Shown here: positions 37,870-45,803 of the stretch, piece by piece
Layout of the letters: the number at the start of each line of letters is the position of its first letter
Position numbering within the stretch: position 1 is the first letter of the stretch
Assembly (NCBI GenBank): GCA_049515555.1
Contig: JBEKTY010000014.1
Location: 15,841-79,840 of the forward strand
From: JBEKTY01 sp049515555
GTDB taxonomy: Bacteria; Planctomycetota; Planctomycetia; Pirellulales; Thermoguttaceae
DNA length: 64,000 nt
Reading direction: 5' to 3'
Program-made: the position numbers and the translations under genes
The notes under the pieces: model-generated
What the model was told of the DNA's origin: nothing
The model's input: only the letters and a program-made list of their open reading frames with translations
Database searches by the model: none

Positions 37870-39114
37870 ATGATCGCGATAGGGCCTGAGCATCATCGAA
37901 TTGCTATAACGGGGGTTGGCCTGGTCTCGCCTGGTGGTAACTGCTTGGCCGACTTCCGGCGCAATCTGCTGGCCGGCTGCAGCGGGGTCACGCAGTACGA
38001 GGTCCGCTATTTCGGCCCCACCGTGGCCGGGGTATGCGCGTTCGACCAGCTTCGCTACCAGGGCCGCAAGGACCTGCGGCGGGGGACCCGCGCCGGCAGC
38101 ATCGGCATCTACTGTGCCCGCGAGGCCGTGGCCGATGCCGGCCTGGATTGGCCCAACGTCGATCGCTCGCGGGTGGGCATCTACGTGGGCGTGACCGAGC
38201 ACGGCAACGTCGAGACGGAGAACGAGATCTTCCTCCTCAAGGGCTACGACTACGACACGCAGTATTGGTCGCACCATCACAATCCGCGGACCGTGGCCAA
38301 CAATCCGGCGGGGGAGATTTCGGTGAGCCTGGGGATTACCGGCCCGCACTACACCTTGGGCGCGGCCTGTGCGGCCGGCAATGCGGGCATCATCCAGGGC
38401 GTGCAGATGTTGCGGCTGGGCGAATGCGACCTGGCCCTGGCGGGCGGGGTCTCGGAGAGCATTCGCACCTTCGGGATCTTCGCCAGTTTCCACAGTCAGG
38501 GCGCGCTGGCCCGGCACGCCGACCCCGCCAAGGCCTCGCGGCCCTTCGACGCCGACCGCAACGGCATCGTGGTGGCCGAGGGCGGCTGCCTGTTCGCCCT
38601 GGAGCGGCTCGAGGACGCGCAGGCCCGCCGGGCCCGCATCTACGGCGAGGTGGCCGGCTACGCCATGAACAGCGATGCCTGCGATTTCGTCCTCCCCGAC
38701 GCCGGCCGCCAGGCGGAATGCATGCGGCTGGCGCTGCGCCGGGCGCGGCTCGACCCGGCCGACATCGACATCGTCAGCACGCATGCCACCGGCACCGCCA
38801 GCGGCGACGTGCAGGAGGCCGTCGCCCTGCGGCAAGTCTTCGCCGCCGGCGGCGGCACGCTCCTGAACAACACCAAGAGCTTCATCGGCCATGCCATGGG
38901 CGCCGCCGGGGCCCTGGAGCTGGCCGGCAACCTGCCCGCCTTCGACGACGGCGTCTGCCACGCCACGATCAATCTGGACCACGTCGCCCCAGACTGCCAG
39001 ATCCCGGGATTGGTCCCCAATTTGCCCCGGGAGACCGGCCGCGTGCGGGCCATCCTCAACAATTCGTTCGGAATGCTGGGCATCAATTCGGTCGTGATCG
39101 TCACGAAAGTCTGA
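37870..39114 (+). CDS. FabF-like beta-ketoacyl-ACP synthase
   Basis: The start is the ATG at 37870, with AAGGA upstream; the frame opens 20 codons earlier. The 414-residue thiolase-fold protein carries the KAS I/II triad Cys167 ('LGAACAAGNAG'), His305 ('STHATGTASGD') and His341 ('SFIGHAMGAAGALE'), with Lys336. It extends acyl-ACP chains by condensation with malonyl-ACP. It is divergent from housekeeping FabF in the region 'HGNVETENEIFLLKGYDYDTQYWSHHHNPRTVANN'. It stands at the head of a cluster with an acyl carrier protein, CrtI-like, FabZ-like and FabI-like genes, which suggests a dedicated acyl product. Confidence 0.92.
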   Translation: MIAIGPEHHRIAITGVGLVSPGGNCLADFRRNLLAGCSGVTQYEVRYFGPTVAGVCAFDQLRYQGRKDLRRGTRAGSIGIYCAREAVADAGLDWPNVDRSRVGIYVGVTEHGNVETENEIFLLKGYDYDTQYWSHHHNPRTVANNPAGEISVSLGITGPHYTLGAACAAGNAGIIQGVQMLRLGECDLALAGGVSESIRTFGIFASFHSQGALARHADPAKASRPFDADRNGIVVAEGGCLFALERLEDAQARRARIYGEVAGYAMNSDACDFVLPDAGRQAECMRLALRRARLDPADIDIVSTHATGTASGDVQEAVALRQVFAAGGGTLLNNTKSFIGHAMGAAGALELAGNLPAFDDGVCHATINLDHVAPDCQIPGLVPNLPRETGRVRAILNNSFGMLGINSVVIVTKV

Positions 39115-39133
39115 GTGCGGAGGAAGCAGGGGC

Positions 39134-39400
39134 ATGACGGCTGCCGACATTCGACAAGCAATCCTGAGTATTTTCACCGAGATCATCCCCGACGAGGACC
39201 TCGGCCGCCTGCGCGACGAGGTCCCCTTCCGCGAACAACTGGCCATGGACAGCATGGACTTCCTCGACGTCGTGATGGAGCTGCGGAAGCGGTATCGGAT
39301 CCAGGTTCCGGAGGAGGACTACGCCCAGTTGGCCAGCATGGCGACCACGATCAAGTATCTCGGGCCGCGGATGCAAAGCATTCCTGCCCGCGGTGCGTGA
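39134..39400 (+). CDS. Acyl carrier protein
   Basis: The 88-residue acidic protein has a phosphopantetheine site at Ser40 in 'EQLAMDSMDFLDVVMEL', a variant of the usual DSL motif (DSM). The first helix 'DIRQAILSIFTEIIPDEDLG' and later 'IQVPEEDYAQLASMATTIKYL' fit the ACP four-helix fold. It lies 19 bp after the ketosynthase gene. The unusual Met after the Ser and its position point to a specialised carrier. Confidence 0.9.
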   Translation: MTAADIRQAILSIFTEIIPDEDLGRLRDEVPFREQLAMDSMDFLDVVMELRKRYRIQVPEEDYAQLASMATTIKYLGPRMQSIPARGA

Positions 39401-39430
39401 GCCGGGCGCTGCCCCACGGTGTTCGCCGCG

Positions 39431-39614
39431 GGGTGCCACTGCTGGCTTGCCCAGCAGTGCTTCTCACGCTGCTGGACGGACCGCACAATTCGTCCCCCTC
39501 TCCCTCCGGGAGATGGTCGGGGTGAGGGGAAACGCGTGTTGGTCACGACAATTGGAGAGACAGGATCTTCACCCATTTCCCCTCACCCTAACCCTCTCCC
39601 GGAGGGAGAGGGGA
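39431..39614. repeat. Truncated GGGTGCC palindrome and inverted pair of REP-like units
   Basis: A GGGTGCCACTGCTGG repeat with its first small hairpin lies at 39431-39489; the outer right arm is lost. REP-like units at about 39494-39530 and 39579-39614 are inverted to each other, as at 20244-20362. Confidence 0.8.
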
Positions 39615-39636
39615 CCGGGCGCGCCGGCCGCAATCC

Positions 39637-41061
39637 ATGTCCACCGATCATTTGCAAGACATTCGCGACCGCTACGACGTGATCGTGATCGGCGGCGGAC
39701 TGGCCGGCCTGACCGCGGCCAACATGCTGGCCCGGGCCGGCCGGGCCGTCCTGCTCCTGGAGCAGCAGGCGAAGCTGGGCGGGTTGGCCGCCTGGTTCCG
39801 CCGTGGCCGCGGCTGCCTGTTCGACGTGGCCCTGCACGGCTTTCCCGTGGGCATGATCAAGAGCTGCCGCCGCTATTGGAGCGCCGAGATCGCCGACTCC
39901 ATCGTGCAACTGAAGGACATCCGCTTCGACAACCCGGGCTTTTCCCTGCGGACCACCTTCGACCGGCCCGATTTCACCCGGCTGCTGGTCGAGCGCTTCG
40001 GCGTGCCCCTACAGACGGTCGAGCGGTTCTTCGACACCGCCCGGGCCATGAACTTCTACGACGATCAGACGCTGACCACCGGCCAGCTCTTCGAGCGCTT
40101 CTTTCCCGGCCGGGAAGACGTCGTCCGGTTGCTCATGGAACCCATCGCCTATGCCAACGGCTCGACGCTGGAGGACCCGGCGATCAGCTACGGCATCGTC
40201 TTCTCCAATTTCGTGAGCAAGGGGGTGTATACGTTCCAAGGCGGCACGGAGCGGCTGCTGCGCCTGATGGGCGCCGAGCTCCGCAGGAGCGGCGTCGAGG
40301 TCCGCACCCAGTGCCGCGTCGAGGCGATCCAGGTCGCCGGCCGCCGCGTAGAAGGCGTAACCGTCGGCGGCCGGACGATCCGCGCCCGGACTGTCGTCTC
40401 CAACGCCAACCTCAAGACCACCGTGCTGGGACTGGTGGATCAGCAGCATTGGGACCCCGACTTCCTGGAGCAGGCCCGGGCCGTGCGGCTGAACCACTCC
40501 AGCGCCCAGGTGTACATGGCGCTGCGGCCGGAGGAGCCCGTCGACGAGGCGGCCTGCGGTGATCTGCTGCTGAGCTCGACCGCCCCCCGCTTCCAGACCG
40601 AGATGCTGCTGGGCCGATCGGTCACCAGCCGCAGCTATTCGTTCTACTATCCCCGCACTCAGCCCGGCACCAATCGCTGCGTGGTGGTTTCCAGCACGGG
40701 CGCCAACTATCGCGATTGGGCGGGCCTGGCCCGCCCCGACTACGAGGCCGCCAAACGCGCTCTGGTGGACGACACGCTCTCGGCCGTCGACAAGTACATC
40801 CCCGACGTCCGCCGCAAGCTGGATTGGGTCGAGGCCGCCACCCCGCTGACCTTCCAACGCTACACGCTGCATCCCGACGGGACCAGCTTCGGCACGAAGT
40901 TCGAGGGCCTGGCCGTCAGCCGGGCCATCCCGCGGCACATCGCCGGCCTGTACCACACCGGCAGCGTCGGCATTATCATGTCCGGCTGGCTGGGCGCGGT
41001 CAATTACGGAGTGATCGTCGCCAATGAGGTCGATGGCTTGCTGATGGGGACTAGGGATTAG
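39637..41061 (+). CDS. CrtI-like FAD-dependent desaturase/isomerase
   Basis: The 474-residue protein has an N-terminal dinucleotide fold ('YDVIVIGGGLAGLTAANMLARAGRAVLLLEQQAKLGGLAAWF') and the C-terminal signature of phytoene desaturase-like flavoproteins ('GLYHTGSVGIIMSGWLGAVNYGVIVANEVDGLL'). 'VYTFQGGTERLLRLMGAELRRSGVEVRTQCRVEAI' is the usual middle strand. CrtI-like enzymes desaturate or isomerise isoprenoids or acyl chains. In anammox planctomycetes related genes stand in candidate ladderane-lipid clusters. Here no carotenoid genes are nearby, so an acyl substrate on the carrier protein is more likely. Confidence 0.85.
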   Translation: MSTDHLQDIRDRYDVIVIGGGLAGLTAANMLARAGRAVLLLEQQAKLGGLAAWFRRGRGCLFDVALHGFPVGMIKSCRRYWSAEIADSIVQLKDIRFDNPGFSLRTTFDRPDFTRLLVERFGVPLQTVERFFDTARAMNFYDDQTLTTGQLFERFFPGREDVVRLLMEPIAYANGSTLEDPAISYGIVFSNFVSKGVYTFQGGTERLLRLMGAELRRSGVEVRTQCRVEAIQVAGRRVEGVTVGGRTIRARTVVSNANLKTTVLGLVDQQHWDPDFLEQARAVRLNHSSAQVYMALRPEEPVDEAACGDLLLSSTAPRFQTEMLLGRSVTSRSYSFYYPRTQPGTNRCVVVSSTGANYRDWAGLARPDYEAAKRALVDDTLSAVDKYIPDVRRKLDWVEAATPLTFQRYTLHPDGTSFGTKFEGLAVSRAIPRHIAGLYHTGSVGIIMSGWLGAVNYGVIVANEVDGLLMGTRD

Positions 41062-41258
41062 GGATGAGGGATTAGGGCGGAAGGCGGAAGGTGGAAGGCG
41101 GAAGGGGCGGCAGTTTTCAGCTTTCAGTTTTCGGGGTTCAGCAAGAGCAGGACCACTGCATACCGAACACCGAGAACTGAACACTGAAAACCGAACACTG
41201 ACAACTACCAACTGCCATCCGGTCCCCCCTCCCTCCGGGAGATGGCTAGGGTGAGGGC
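41062..41258. repeat. Heptamer arrays (GATTAGG, GCGGAAG, TTTTCAG/CTGAAAA) and a REP-like unit
   Basis: From 41062 to 41106 words GATTAGG, GATGAGG, GCGGAAG and GTGGAAG repeat every 7 bp. From about 41110 to 41212 TTTTCAG words face the inverted ACTGAAA, ACCGAAC words. A REP-like unit follows at about 41224-41258. All are intergenic. Confidence 0.85.
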
Positions 41259-41297
41259 GGCTGCTCGGCCTTGATTACAAGAGGGCGAGTCCACGCG

Positions 41298-41492
41298 ATG
41301 ACCGCGCAAGTCCAAGAGATGTTACACACGTTCGACCTGCTACCCGAGGGCGACAAGCGGGAGTTGGCTAGCGAGATTCTTCGTCGCACCTTGACGCTCG
41401 ACGTCGCTGCGCTGTCCGACGAGCAACTTCTCAGCGTCGCGGAGGAAATCTTCCTGCAACTCGACCGAAGCGAGACGGCCGATGCCTCCTAG
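41298..41492 (+). CDS. Antitoxin-like small protein upstream of a broken mazF
   Basis: The 64-residue acidic protein MTAQVQEMLHTFDLLPEGDK... with 'ELASEILRRTLTLDVAALSDEQLLSVAEEIFLQLDR' resembles small helical antitoxins of planctomycete MazF/PIN pairs. Its stop overlaps the truncated mazF start by 11 bp. The toxin partner is broken, so it may no longer have a function. Confidence 0.7.
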   Translation: MTAQVQEMLHTFDLLPEGDKRELASEILRRTLTLDVAALSDEQLLSVAEEIFLQLDRSETADAS

Positions 41493-41620
41493 CCCGTCGC
41501 GAGGCGAGGTGTGGCTGGTGGACCTTGGCCTGGCGGCCAAAATGCGCCCCTGTCTGATCTTGGGGAGAGGAACGGGGGAGAGACGCGCTTATTGGGTTCA
41601 AGCCGCGGAAACGCGGCCCC
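41482..41620 (+). pseudogene. Truncated mazF/pemK toxin gene
   Basis: The frame from the ATG at 41482 reads 'SRGEVWLVDLGLAAKMRPCLILGRGTGERRAYW', the N-terminal MazF core with the usual RGEVW and RPCLIL. Homology stops near 41600-41620; the rest of the gene (about 65 codons) is absent. Immediately downstream lies the 3' end of the HNH-repeat gene on the other strand (stop at 41646). Confidence 0.8.
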
Positions 41621-41645
41621 AAACCCGAACGCGATGCGAATCATG

Positions 41646-43097
41646 TCATTTGTCGCCGGAATTTGGCCTGGAATTCCGCAGTATCAAGTCCGACTTTCCA
41701 AGGTTGCACCGGCTACAAAGTGTCTGAAGGTTCTCAAGGACCGTCTCTCCAAGATCGCTGTAAGGAATAATATGGTCGACATGGAGCACAACGCCCGGCT
41801 CGGTTGCTGGACTCCTACCGCAGGCCTGGCATGAGAAACGATCTCGCTGAAACACCCGAAATCTGAGGCGAAGCGATGGCTGTCGGGGGGTGCGTTTCTC
41901 GATCATCACAACGCCAGGCTTCAACTCTGCAGCACCGAACAGGCTCGCGGTGCGATCGCCTGATGGTTCGGACGCGATCAATTCGTCGTTTTGCGGGGCC
42001 TCCTCCCTGTTCACATCGGCGGGGTTCCTGTCCTCACAGAAAGCATGAATGGCTCGCATCCAACCACCAAAACGGTATTGGAAAGCCTTAGCGGAAATTA
42101 TGCTTCCGTTGCGCCTCATCTCGCGCGCCTTGGGTTGTCTTCCCAACGCCTCCCACACACGCTGCATCTCGGAGAAGAACTGTTCATCAGAGAGGGTTCG
42201 GACCGCGGGATGAGGCAGCGAATGACCGTGCTTCCGGCCGATGGCAGCCACGGCGTTTTTCCAGCTACCAAAATGTTTCTGAAAAGTCCATATGGGATAG
42301 GTTCCGCCCACGTCCCGATAATCGGAATACGAGAAGATGATGCCATCTTTCTTCGCGGCCGCCGACTGGATCTCAGAGAGAAGGAGCCCTCGCGTGCAGC
42401 GGGTTCCCTTCACGTATTGCACTGCGGAACCAGTCTTCGAGGCGAACTCCGTGACCGCGCTAGCCCACGAGCCAAAAGCACGCTCGAAGGCGCCCAACCC
42501 GATTGCTGATCGGGACTGAAACTCGCCACACGTTGGCCTCCGTCCCAGTTCGTTCCGTACTTTGCCCAACTCCTGAAGCAACTCATCTCGGGAGAGTGGG
42601 CTCCGCCGCGACTTCTTGACAACAACCTTTCGGGCGGGGCGCACAACAATCTTTCGGACCGAAGGCACGCCAAGAACCTTTTCAAGAAGTTCAGACCAGC
42701 GAGGATGCCCAAGACGGGCTTTGAGCGTTTTCACGCTGTATCTGCCGCCGTTCTTCTGGTAGAAATCTTCGGTAAAGTGTTTGCCCCCTGCTACCTGTAG
42801 CATCTTCTTGAGATCAGCCACCAAGTCTGCGGCGTTAATTCTCGATCGGGAGAATTCGATTCCGGCCGCCCTGATTGCCGCGGGCCAGGATCCGAATTCC
42901 CTGACGGCCGTATTTGAGTGCATGCGGGAGAAACGGTTGAACTCCGCGTGTGATGGGCTCCGGCCGCCGAAGAATTGCCCGACCACTCGCCGAATCTCGG
43001 CAAGGATTGCATCCCGGTCGTAGCTCACCAAGCGGGAAGGCTCGAACGTCACTTGCACCTCCCGACGACCCGCCTTCTGGAGGGGTGCCAGGGCCAT
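41646..43097 (-). CDS. HNH endonuclease with five homing-associated repeats
   Basis: The 483-residue protein has five repeats of about 60-70 residues of the HNH_repeat type ('YDRDAILAEIRRVVGQFFGGRSPSHAEFNRFSRMHSNTAVREFGSWPAAIRAAG'; 'SRDELLQELGKVRNELGRRPTCGEFQSRSAIGLGAFERAFGSWASAV'; 'SDEQFFSEMQRVWEALGRQPKAREMRR'). It ends in an HNH nuclease: 'RDRFSCQACGRSP', 'VLHVDHIIPYSDLGETVLENLQTLCSRCNLGKSD' (CxxC pairs plus His-Asn-His). Such repeats bind DNA in homing nucleases. GC is lower than in neighbours. No clear ribosome site precedes the ATG at 43097. It may be a free-standing mobile endonuclease gene. Confidence 0.88.
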   Translation of the reverse strand: MALAPLQKAGRREVQVTFEPSRLVSYDRDAILAEIRRVVGQFFGGRSPSHAEFNRFSRMHSNTAVREFGSWPAAIRAAGIEFSRSRINAADLVADLKKMLQVAGGKHFTEDFYQKNGGRYSVKTLKARLGHPRWSELLEKVLGVPSVRKIVVRPARKVVVKKSRRSPLSRDELLQELGKVRNELGRRPTCGEFQSRSAIGLGAFERAFGSWASAVTEFASKTGSAVQYVKGTRCTRGLLLSEIQSAAAKKDGIIFSYSDYRDVGGTYPIWTFQKHFGSWKNAVAAIGRKHGHSLPHPAVRTLSDEQFFSEMQRVWEALGRQPKAREMRRNGSIISAKAFQYRFGGWMRAIHAFCEDRNPADVNREEAPQNDELIASEPSGDRTASLFGAAELKPGVVMIEKRTPRQPSLRLRFRVFQRDRFSCQACGRSPATEPGVVLHVDHIIPYSDLGETVLENLQTLCSRCNLGKSDLILRNSRPNSGDK

Positions 43098-43299
43098 GAG
43101 GCACGCACGAGTTCCAGGTACACTTCCGTTACCCCTTCGACTCCCGGCTAATGTCTGGGCAACCCTTCGGGTTGTCTCACGCGTTGTTTGTCACACCTGG
43201 CTTGCCGCGTCGTGATTACCGCGCACCAGGGACACTTTGATCTTGGCAGCGTGAAGCCGGCGGAACTGCCGCACTGTGAATGAACTTCATGACAATCCG

Positions 43300-43701
43300 T
43301 TAGGAAAGCAGAATCTTGAAACCTGCCTGCTCGAAGTGCCGATCTGCCGTCAAGGCATCGGTCAATCCGTACTCGCGCATGACAATGAACGAAATACAGT
43401 CGGTCAGCGACCACTCCTTGTCGGGACGTTTTGCGAACAAGCCGATCCCTTGCTCGAACAAGTCTTGGGCGGGCGGCACAATCGTGACGCGAGGGTCGTC
43501 GGCCAGGTCACGGTACAATTCAAGGAACAGCGCGCGGTCGGAACCGCGAGTCAGCGAGTTTGCCACCTCGGTGAGCACCCATGCCGTGGTGACGAACGCT
43601 CCCGAAAACCCGGTCGTGAACCGTGTTGCCGCCGGCGCACACTGGTCTCGTGGGTTTGTCAGAGCGAGGTAGTACACGGTGTCGGCGAAGACCGGCTTCA
43701 T
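43300..43701 (-). CDS. PIN-domain toxin (VapC-like)
   Basis: The 133-residue protein has the PIN acidic residues: Asp7 in 'VFADTVYYLALTNPRD', Glu in 'TAWVLTEVANSL', Asp in 'WSLTDCISFIVMREYGLTDALTADRHFEQAGF'. VapC toxins cut tRNA or rRNA. It follows a small antitoxin gene with a 4-bp overlap. Confidence 0.9.
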   Translation of the reverse strand: MKPVFADTVYYLALTNPRDQCAPAATRFTTGFSGAFVTTAWVLTEVANSLTRGSDRALFLELYRDLADDPRVTIVPPAQDLFEQGIGLFAKRPDKEWSLTDCISFIVMREYGLTDALTADRHFEQAGFKILLS

Positions 43702-43937
43702 CGTTTGGGTGCCCCGTACAGGTAGTGGTCGTGGTTCAGCGCCGCGTCCTCGGGCAGGCCAACCGCGCGGCCGGCATACTTCATGAGTTTCTGGCCCAAC
43801 GTCTGCCCCTGTTGGTCCAACAGCGGCCCTTCGCTTTCCGCGGGCACAATCTCCACGCGGACTTCGACCCCTTCAGGCAAAGCAGCCGGCGAGTCCAACA
43901 CCACGACGCCGTTCTTAACGTATCCACGATAGACCAT
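43698..43937 (-). CDS. Antitoxin partner of the PIN toxin
   Basis: The start is the ATG at 43937 with GAGGAGG upstream. The 79-residue protein begins 'MVYRGYVKNGVVVLDSPAALPEGVEVRVEIV', the DUF104/AF2212-like beta-strand motif common before PIN genes. A C-terminal helix ('LGQKLMKYAGRAVGLPEDAALNHDHYLYG') follows. It overlaps the toxin gene start by 4 bp. Confidence 0.88.
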   Translation of the reverse strand: MVYRGYVKNGVVVLDSPAALPEGVEVRVEIVPAESEGPLLDQQGQTLGQKLMKYAGRAVGLPEDAALNHDHYLYGAPKR

Positions 43938-43954
43938 TGCCGTTTCCTCCTCGA

Positions 43955-44113
43955 TCAAAACATCGCTTGCCGAGTATCCGTTGTCTTGGTTCGCTCGGCC
44001 CGGGCAAGCTTCGTCAGTTCCGGCCAAGCGATCACTAAGCCATTATACGCGATCGCCTCGTCGGCCCATACGGCGTCGTCAATGACCCGCTGTCTCGAGT
44101 TGGCGCGGCTCAC
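43955..44113 (-). CDS. Possible small or remnant gene
   Basis: From a GTG at 44113 the frame reads 52 codons: 'VSRANSRQRVIDDAVWADEAIAYNGLVIAWPELTKLARAERTKTTDTRQAMF'. No ribosome site is visible. The sequence looks protein-like rather than random, so it could be the 3' end of a lost gene or a small gene of the toxin-antitoxin unit. I do not recognise it. Confidence 0.3.
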   Translation of the reverse strand: MSRANSRQRVIDDAVWADEAIAYNGLVIAWPELTKLARAERTKTTDTRQAMF

Positions 44114-44301
44114 GGCGTCGCTGCGCGACCTTCAAAATTGCGAATCTTCACCGATTCACTGACGTACGGTTCTCCCCGTGCCGGACGACGATCCGGCTCG
44201 CCGCAGACCCCACCTTTGAAGCGAACGGCGAACGGAGGCGTTCGACAAGAGCGATCATTAGCCCGGAGGTCATCTTCTTCTTCAGAGGGGGAGAAGTTAA
44301 G

Positions 44302-44340
44302 ATGAAGGCGGAAGGGGGAAGGATGAGGGATGAAGGCGGG
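44302..44340. repeat. Short heptamer array GATGAAG/GCGGAAG
   Basis: Five or six words (GATGAAG, GCGGAAG, GGGGAAG, GATGAGG, GATGAAG) with 7-bp period end 22 bp before the fabZ-like start at 44362. The open frame of that gene runs back through the array, but the start with homology is downstream. Confidence 0.75.
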
Positions 44341-44361
44341 CCGTGTGGGGGATCTGTTGTA

Positions 44362-44796
44362 ATGACGAGCCGGCAAGAGATCTACGACGCCATTCCGCAT
44401 CGCGAGCCGTTCCTGCTGGTCGATGAGATCCTTGAGCGCGGCGACTCGCGGATCGTAGGCCGCAAGGTCTTTTCGGGGCAGGAAGATTTCTTTGCCGGGC
44501 ATTACCCGGGGCGGCCCATCGTGCCGGGCGTGCTGCTGTGCGAGGCGGCCATGCAGTGCGGGGCGATCCTGCTGGCCCCCCGCCTGGCCGCGGCGGCCGG
44601 TAAACTGCCGGTCGTCACGCGAATGAACAACGTGCGATTTTCGCGCATCGTCCGGCCCGGCGAGCCGCTCCTGATCGAGGTCGAACTGGTCGAGCAGCTC
44701 TCCGGGGCGTTCTTCCTGAAGGCCAAGGTCTCGGTCGATGGGCGGGCGGCCGTGCGGCTGGAGTTCGCCTGCACCACGGCGGAGATCAAGGGGTAG
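44362..44796 (+). CDS. FabZ-like 3-hydroxyacyl-ACP dehydratase
   Basis: The start is the ATG at 44362. The 144-residue hotdog protein has the catalytic pair His47 ('EDFFAGHYPGRPIVPGVL') and Glu61 ('LLCEAAMQCGAI'). It begins 'IYDAIPHREPFLLVDEI' as in FabZ. It would dehydrate the 3-hydroxyacyl-ACP made by the ketosynthase and a ketoreductase; no ketoreductase gene is in the cluster, so the housekeeping FabG may serve. Confidence 0.93.
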   Translation: MTSRQEIYDAIPHREPFLLVDEILERGDSRIVGRKVFSGQEDFFAGHYPGRPIVPGVLLCEAAMQCGAILLAPRLAAAAGKLPVVTRMNNVRFSRIVRPGEPLLIEVELVEQLSGAFFLKAKVSVDGRAAVRLEFACTTAEIKG

Positions 44797-44982
44797 GATG
44801 ATAGTTGTCAGTTGTCAGTTGTCAGTTGTCAGTTGTCAGTTGTCAGTTGTCGGTTGTCAGTTGTCAGTTGTCAGTTGTCGGTTGTCAGTTGTCAGTTGTC
44901 AGTTGTCAGTTGGACTCGGCGGCACGCCCAATCCCCAATCCCCAATCCCCAATCCCCAAATCCCTAAATCCCTAAATCCCTT
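44797..44982. repeat. Heptamer arrays TTGTCAG and CCCCAAT
   Basis: From about 44804 to 44911 TTGTCAG (with a few TTGTCGG) repeats about 15 times. From about 44930 to 44982 CCCCAAT/CCCTAAA words repeat about 7 times with the same 7-bp period. The array ends 2 bp before the fabI-like ATG, so it replaces the normal ribosome-site region. Confidence 0.95.
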
Positions 44983-44984
44983 CC

Positions 44985-45803
44985 ATGGACTTCCTTCAAC
45001 TAGCCGGTAAATCGATCCTGGTCTTCGGCGTCGCCAATCGCAAGAGCGTGGCCTGGCACGTGGGCCGCGTGCTGAGCGAGGCGCGGGCCCGCTCGGTGTA
45101 CGTCGTGCGAAACGAGGCGGTGCGGCAGGCGGTGGCCGGGCTGCTCGCGCCGGCCGAGGTCTACGTGTGCGACGTTGAGCGGGAGGAAGAGATCGCCCGG
45201 CTCCGCGGGCAGCTTGCCGGGCGGCAGGAGAAGTTCCACGGCCTGCTGCATTCCATCGCCTATGCCGACTACGCCCACGGCGTCAAGCCCTTCCACGAGA
45301 CGCCCAAGCAGGCCTTTCTACAGGCGGTGGACGTGTCGTGCTATTCGCTCCTGGCGATCGCCGGTGCGCTAAAAGAACTGCTGGATGCGGACGCCTCGGT
45401 GGTGACGATCTCGATCTCGACCACCCAAATGGCCAGCGAGAATTACGGTTTCATGGCCCCGGCCAAGGCGGCCCTGGACAGCTCGCTGGCGTTCCTGGCG
45501 AAGTCGTTCAGCCGCTTCTCGCGGGTGCGGTTCAACGCGGTCGCCCCGGGCTTGCTGAAGACCTCGGCCTCGGCGGGGATTCCCGGCTACGTAGACGCCT
45601 ATCTGTATGCCGAGCAGGTCATTCCGCGGAAGCAGGCGGTGCGTACCGAGGAGGTGGCCCAGGCGGCGGCCTTCCTGCTCAGCCCGCGCTCCAGCGGCAT
45701 CAACGCCCAGCGGATCGTGGTCGACGCCGGAATGTCGATCAACTACTTCGACCGCGAGCTTATTGAGCGGGCAATGCGGCCTGCCACTCCACCCCCAGCA
45801 TGA
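44985..45803 (+). CDS. FabI-like enoyl-ACP reductase, divergent
   Basis: The 272-residue short-chain dehydrogenase-like enzyme has the FabI-type nucleotide site 'ILVFGVANRKSVAWHVGRVL', the pair Tyr154 and Lys161 ('NYGFMAPAKAALDSS') with the FabI spacing, and 'PGLLKTSASAGIPGY'. The first conserved tyrosine of FabI is not present: the segment 'TISISTTQMASENY' has none before Tyr154. It would reduce the enoyl chain with NADH. Its ATG follows the CCCCAAT array without an evident ribosome site. Its 3' end overlaps the convergent OleA-like gene by 44 bp. Confidence 0.88.
   Translation: MDFLQLAGKSILVFGVANRKSVAWHVGRVLSEARARSVYVVRNEAVRQAVAGLLAPAEVYVCDVEREEEIARLRGQLAGRQEKFHGLLHSIAYADYAHGVKPFHETPKQAFLQAVDVSCYSLLAIAGALKELLDADASVVTISISTTQMASENYGFMAPAKAALDSSLAFLAKSFSRFSRVRFNAVAPGLLKTSASAGIPGYVDAYLYAEQVIPRKQAVRTEEVAQAAAFLLSPRSSGINAQRIVVDAGMSINYFDRELIERAMRPATPPPA

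Noticed and set aside
44797..44982. CRISPR-like array
   Set aside because: Units are 7 bp with no spacers and no cas genes are near, so it is a simple tandem repeat.
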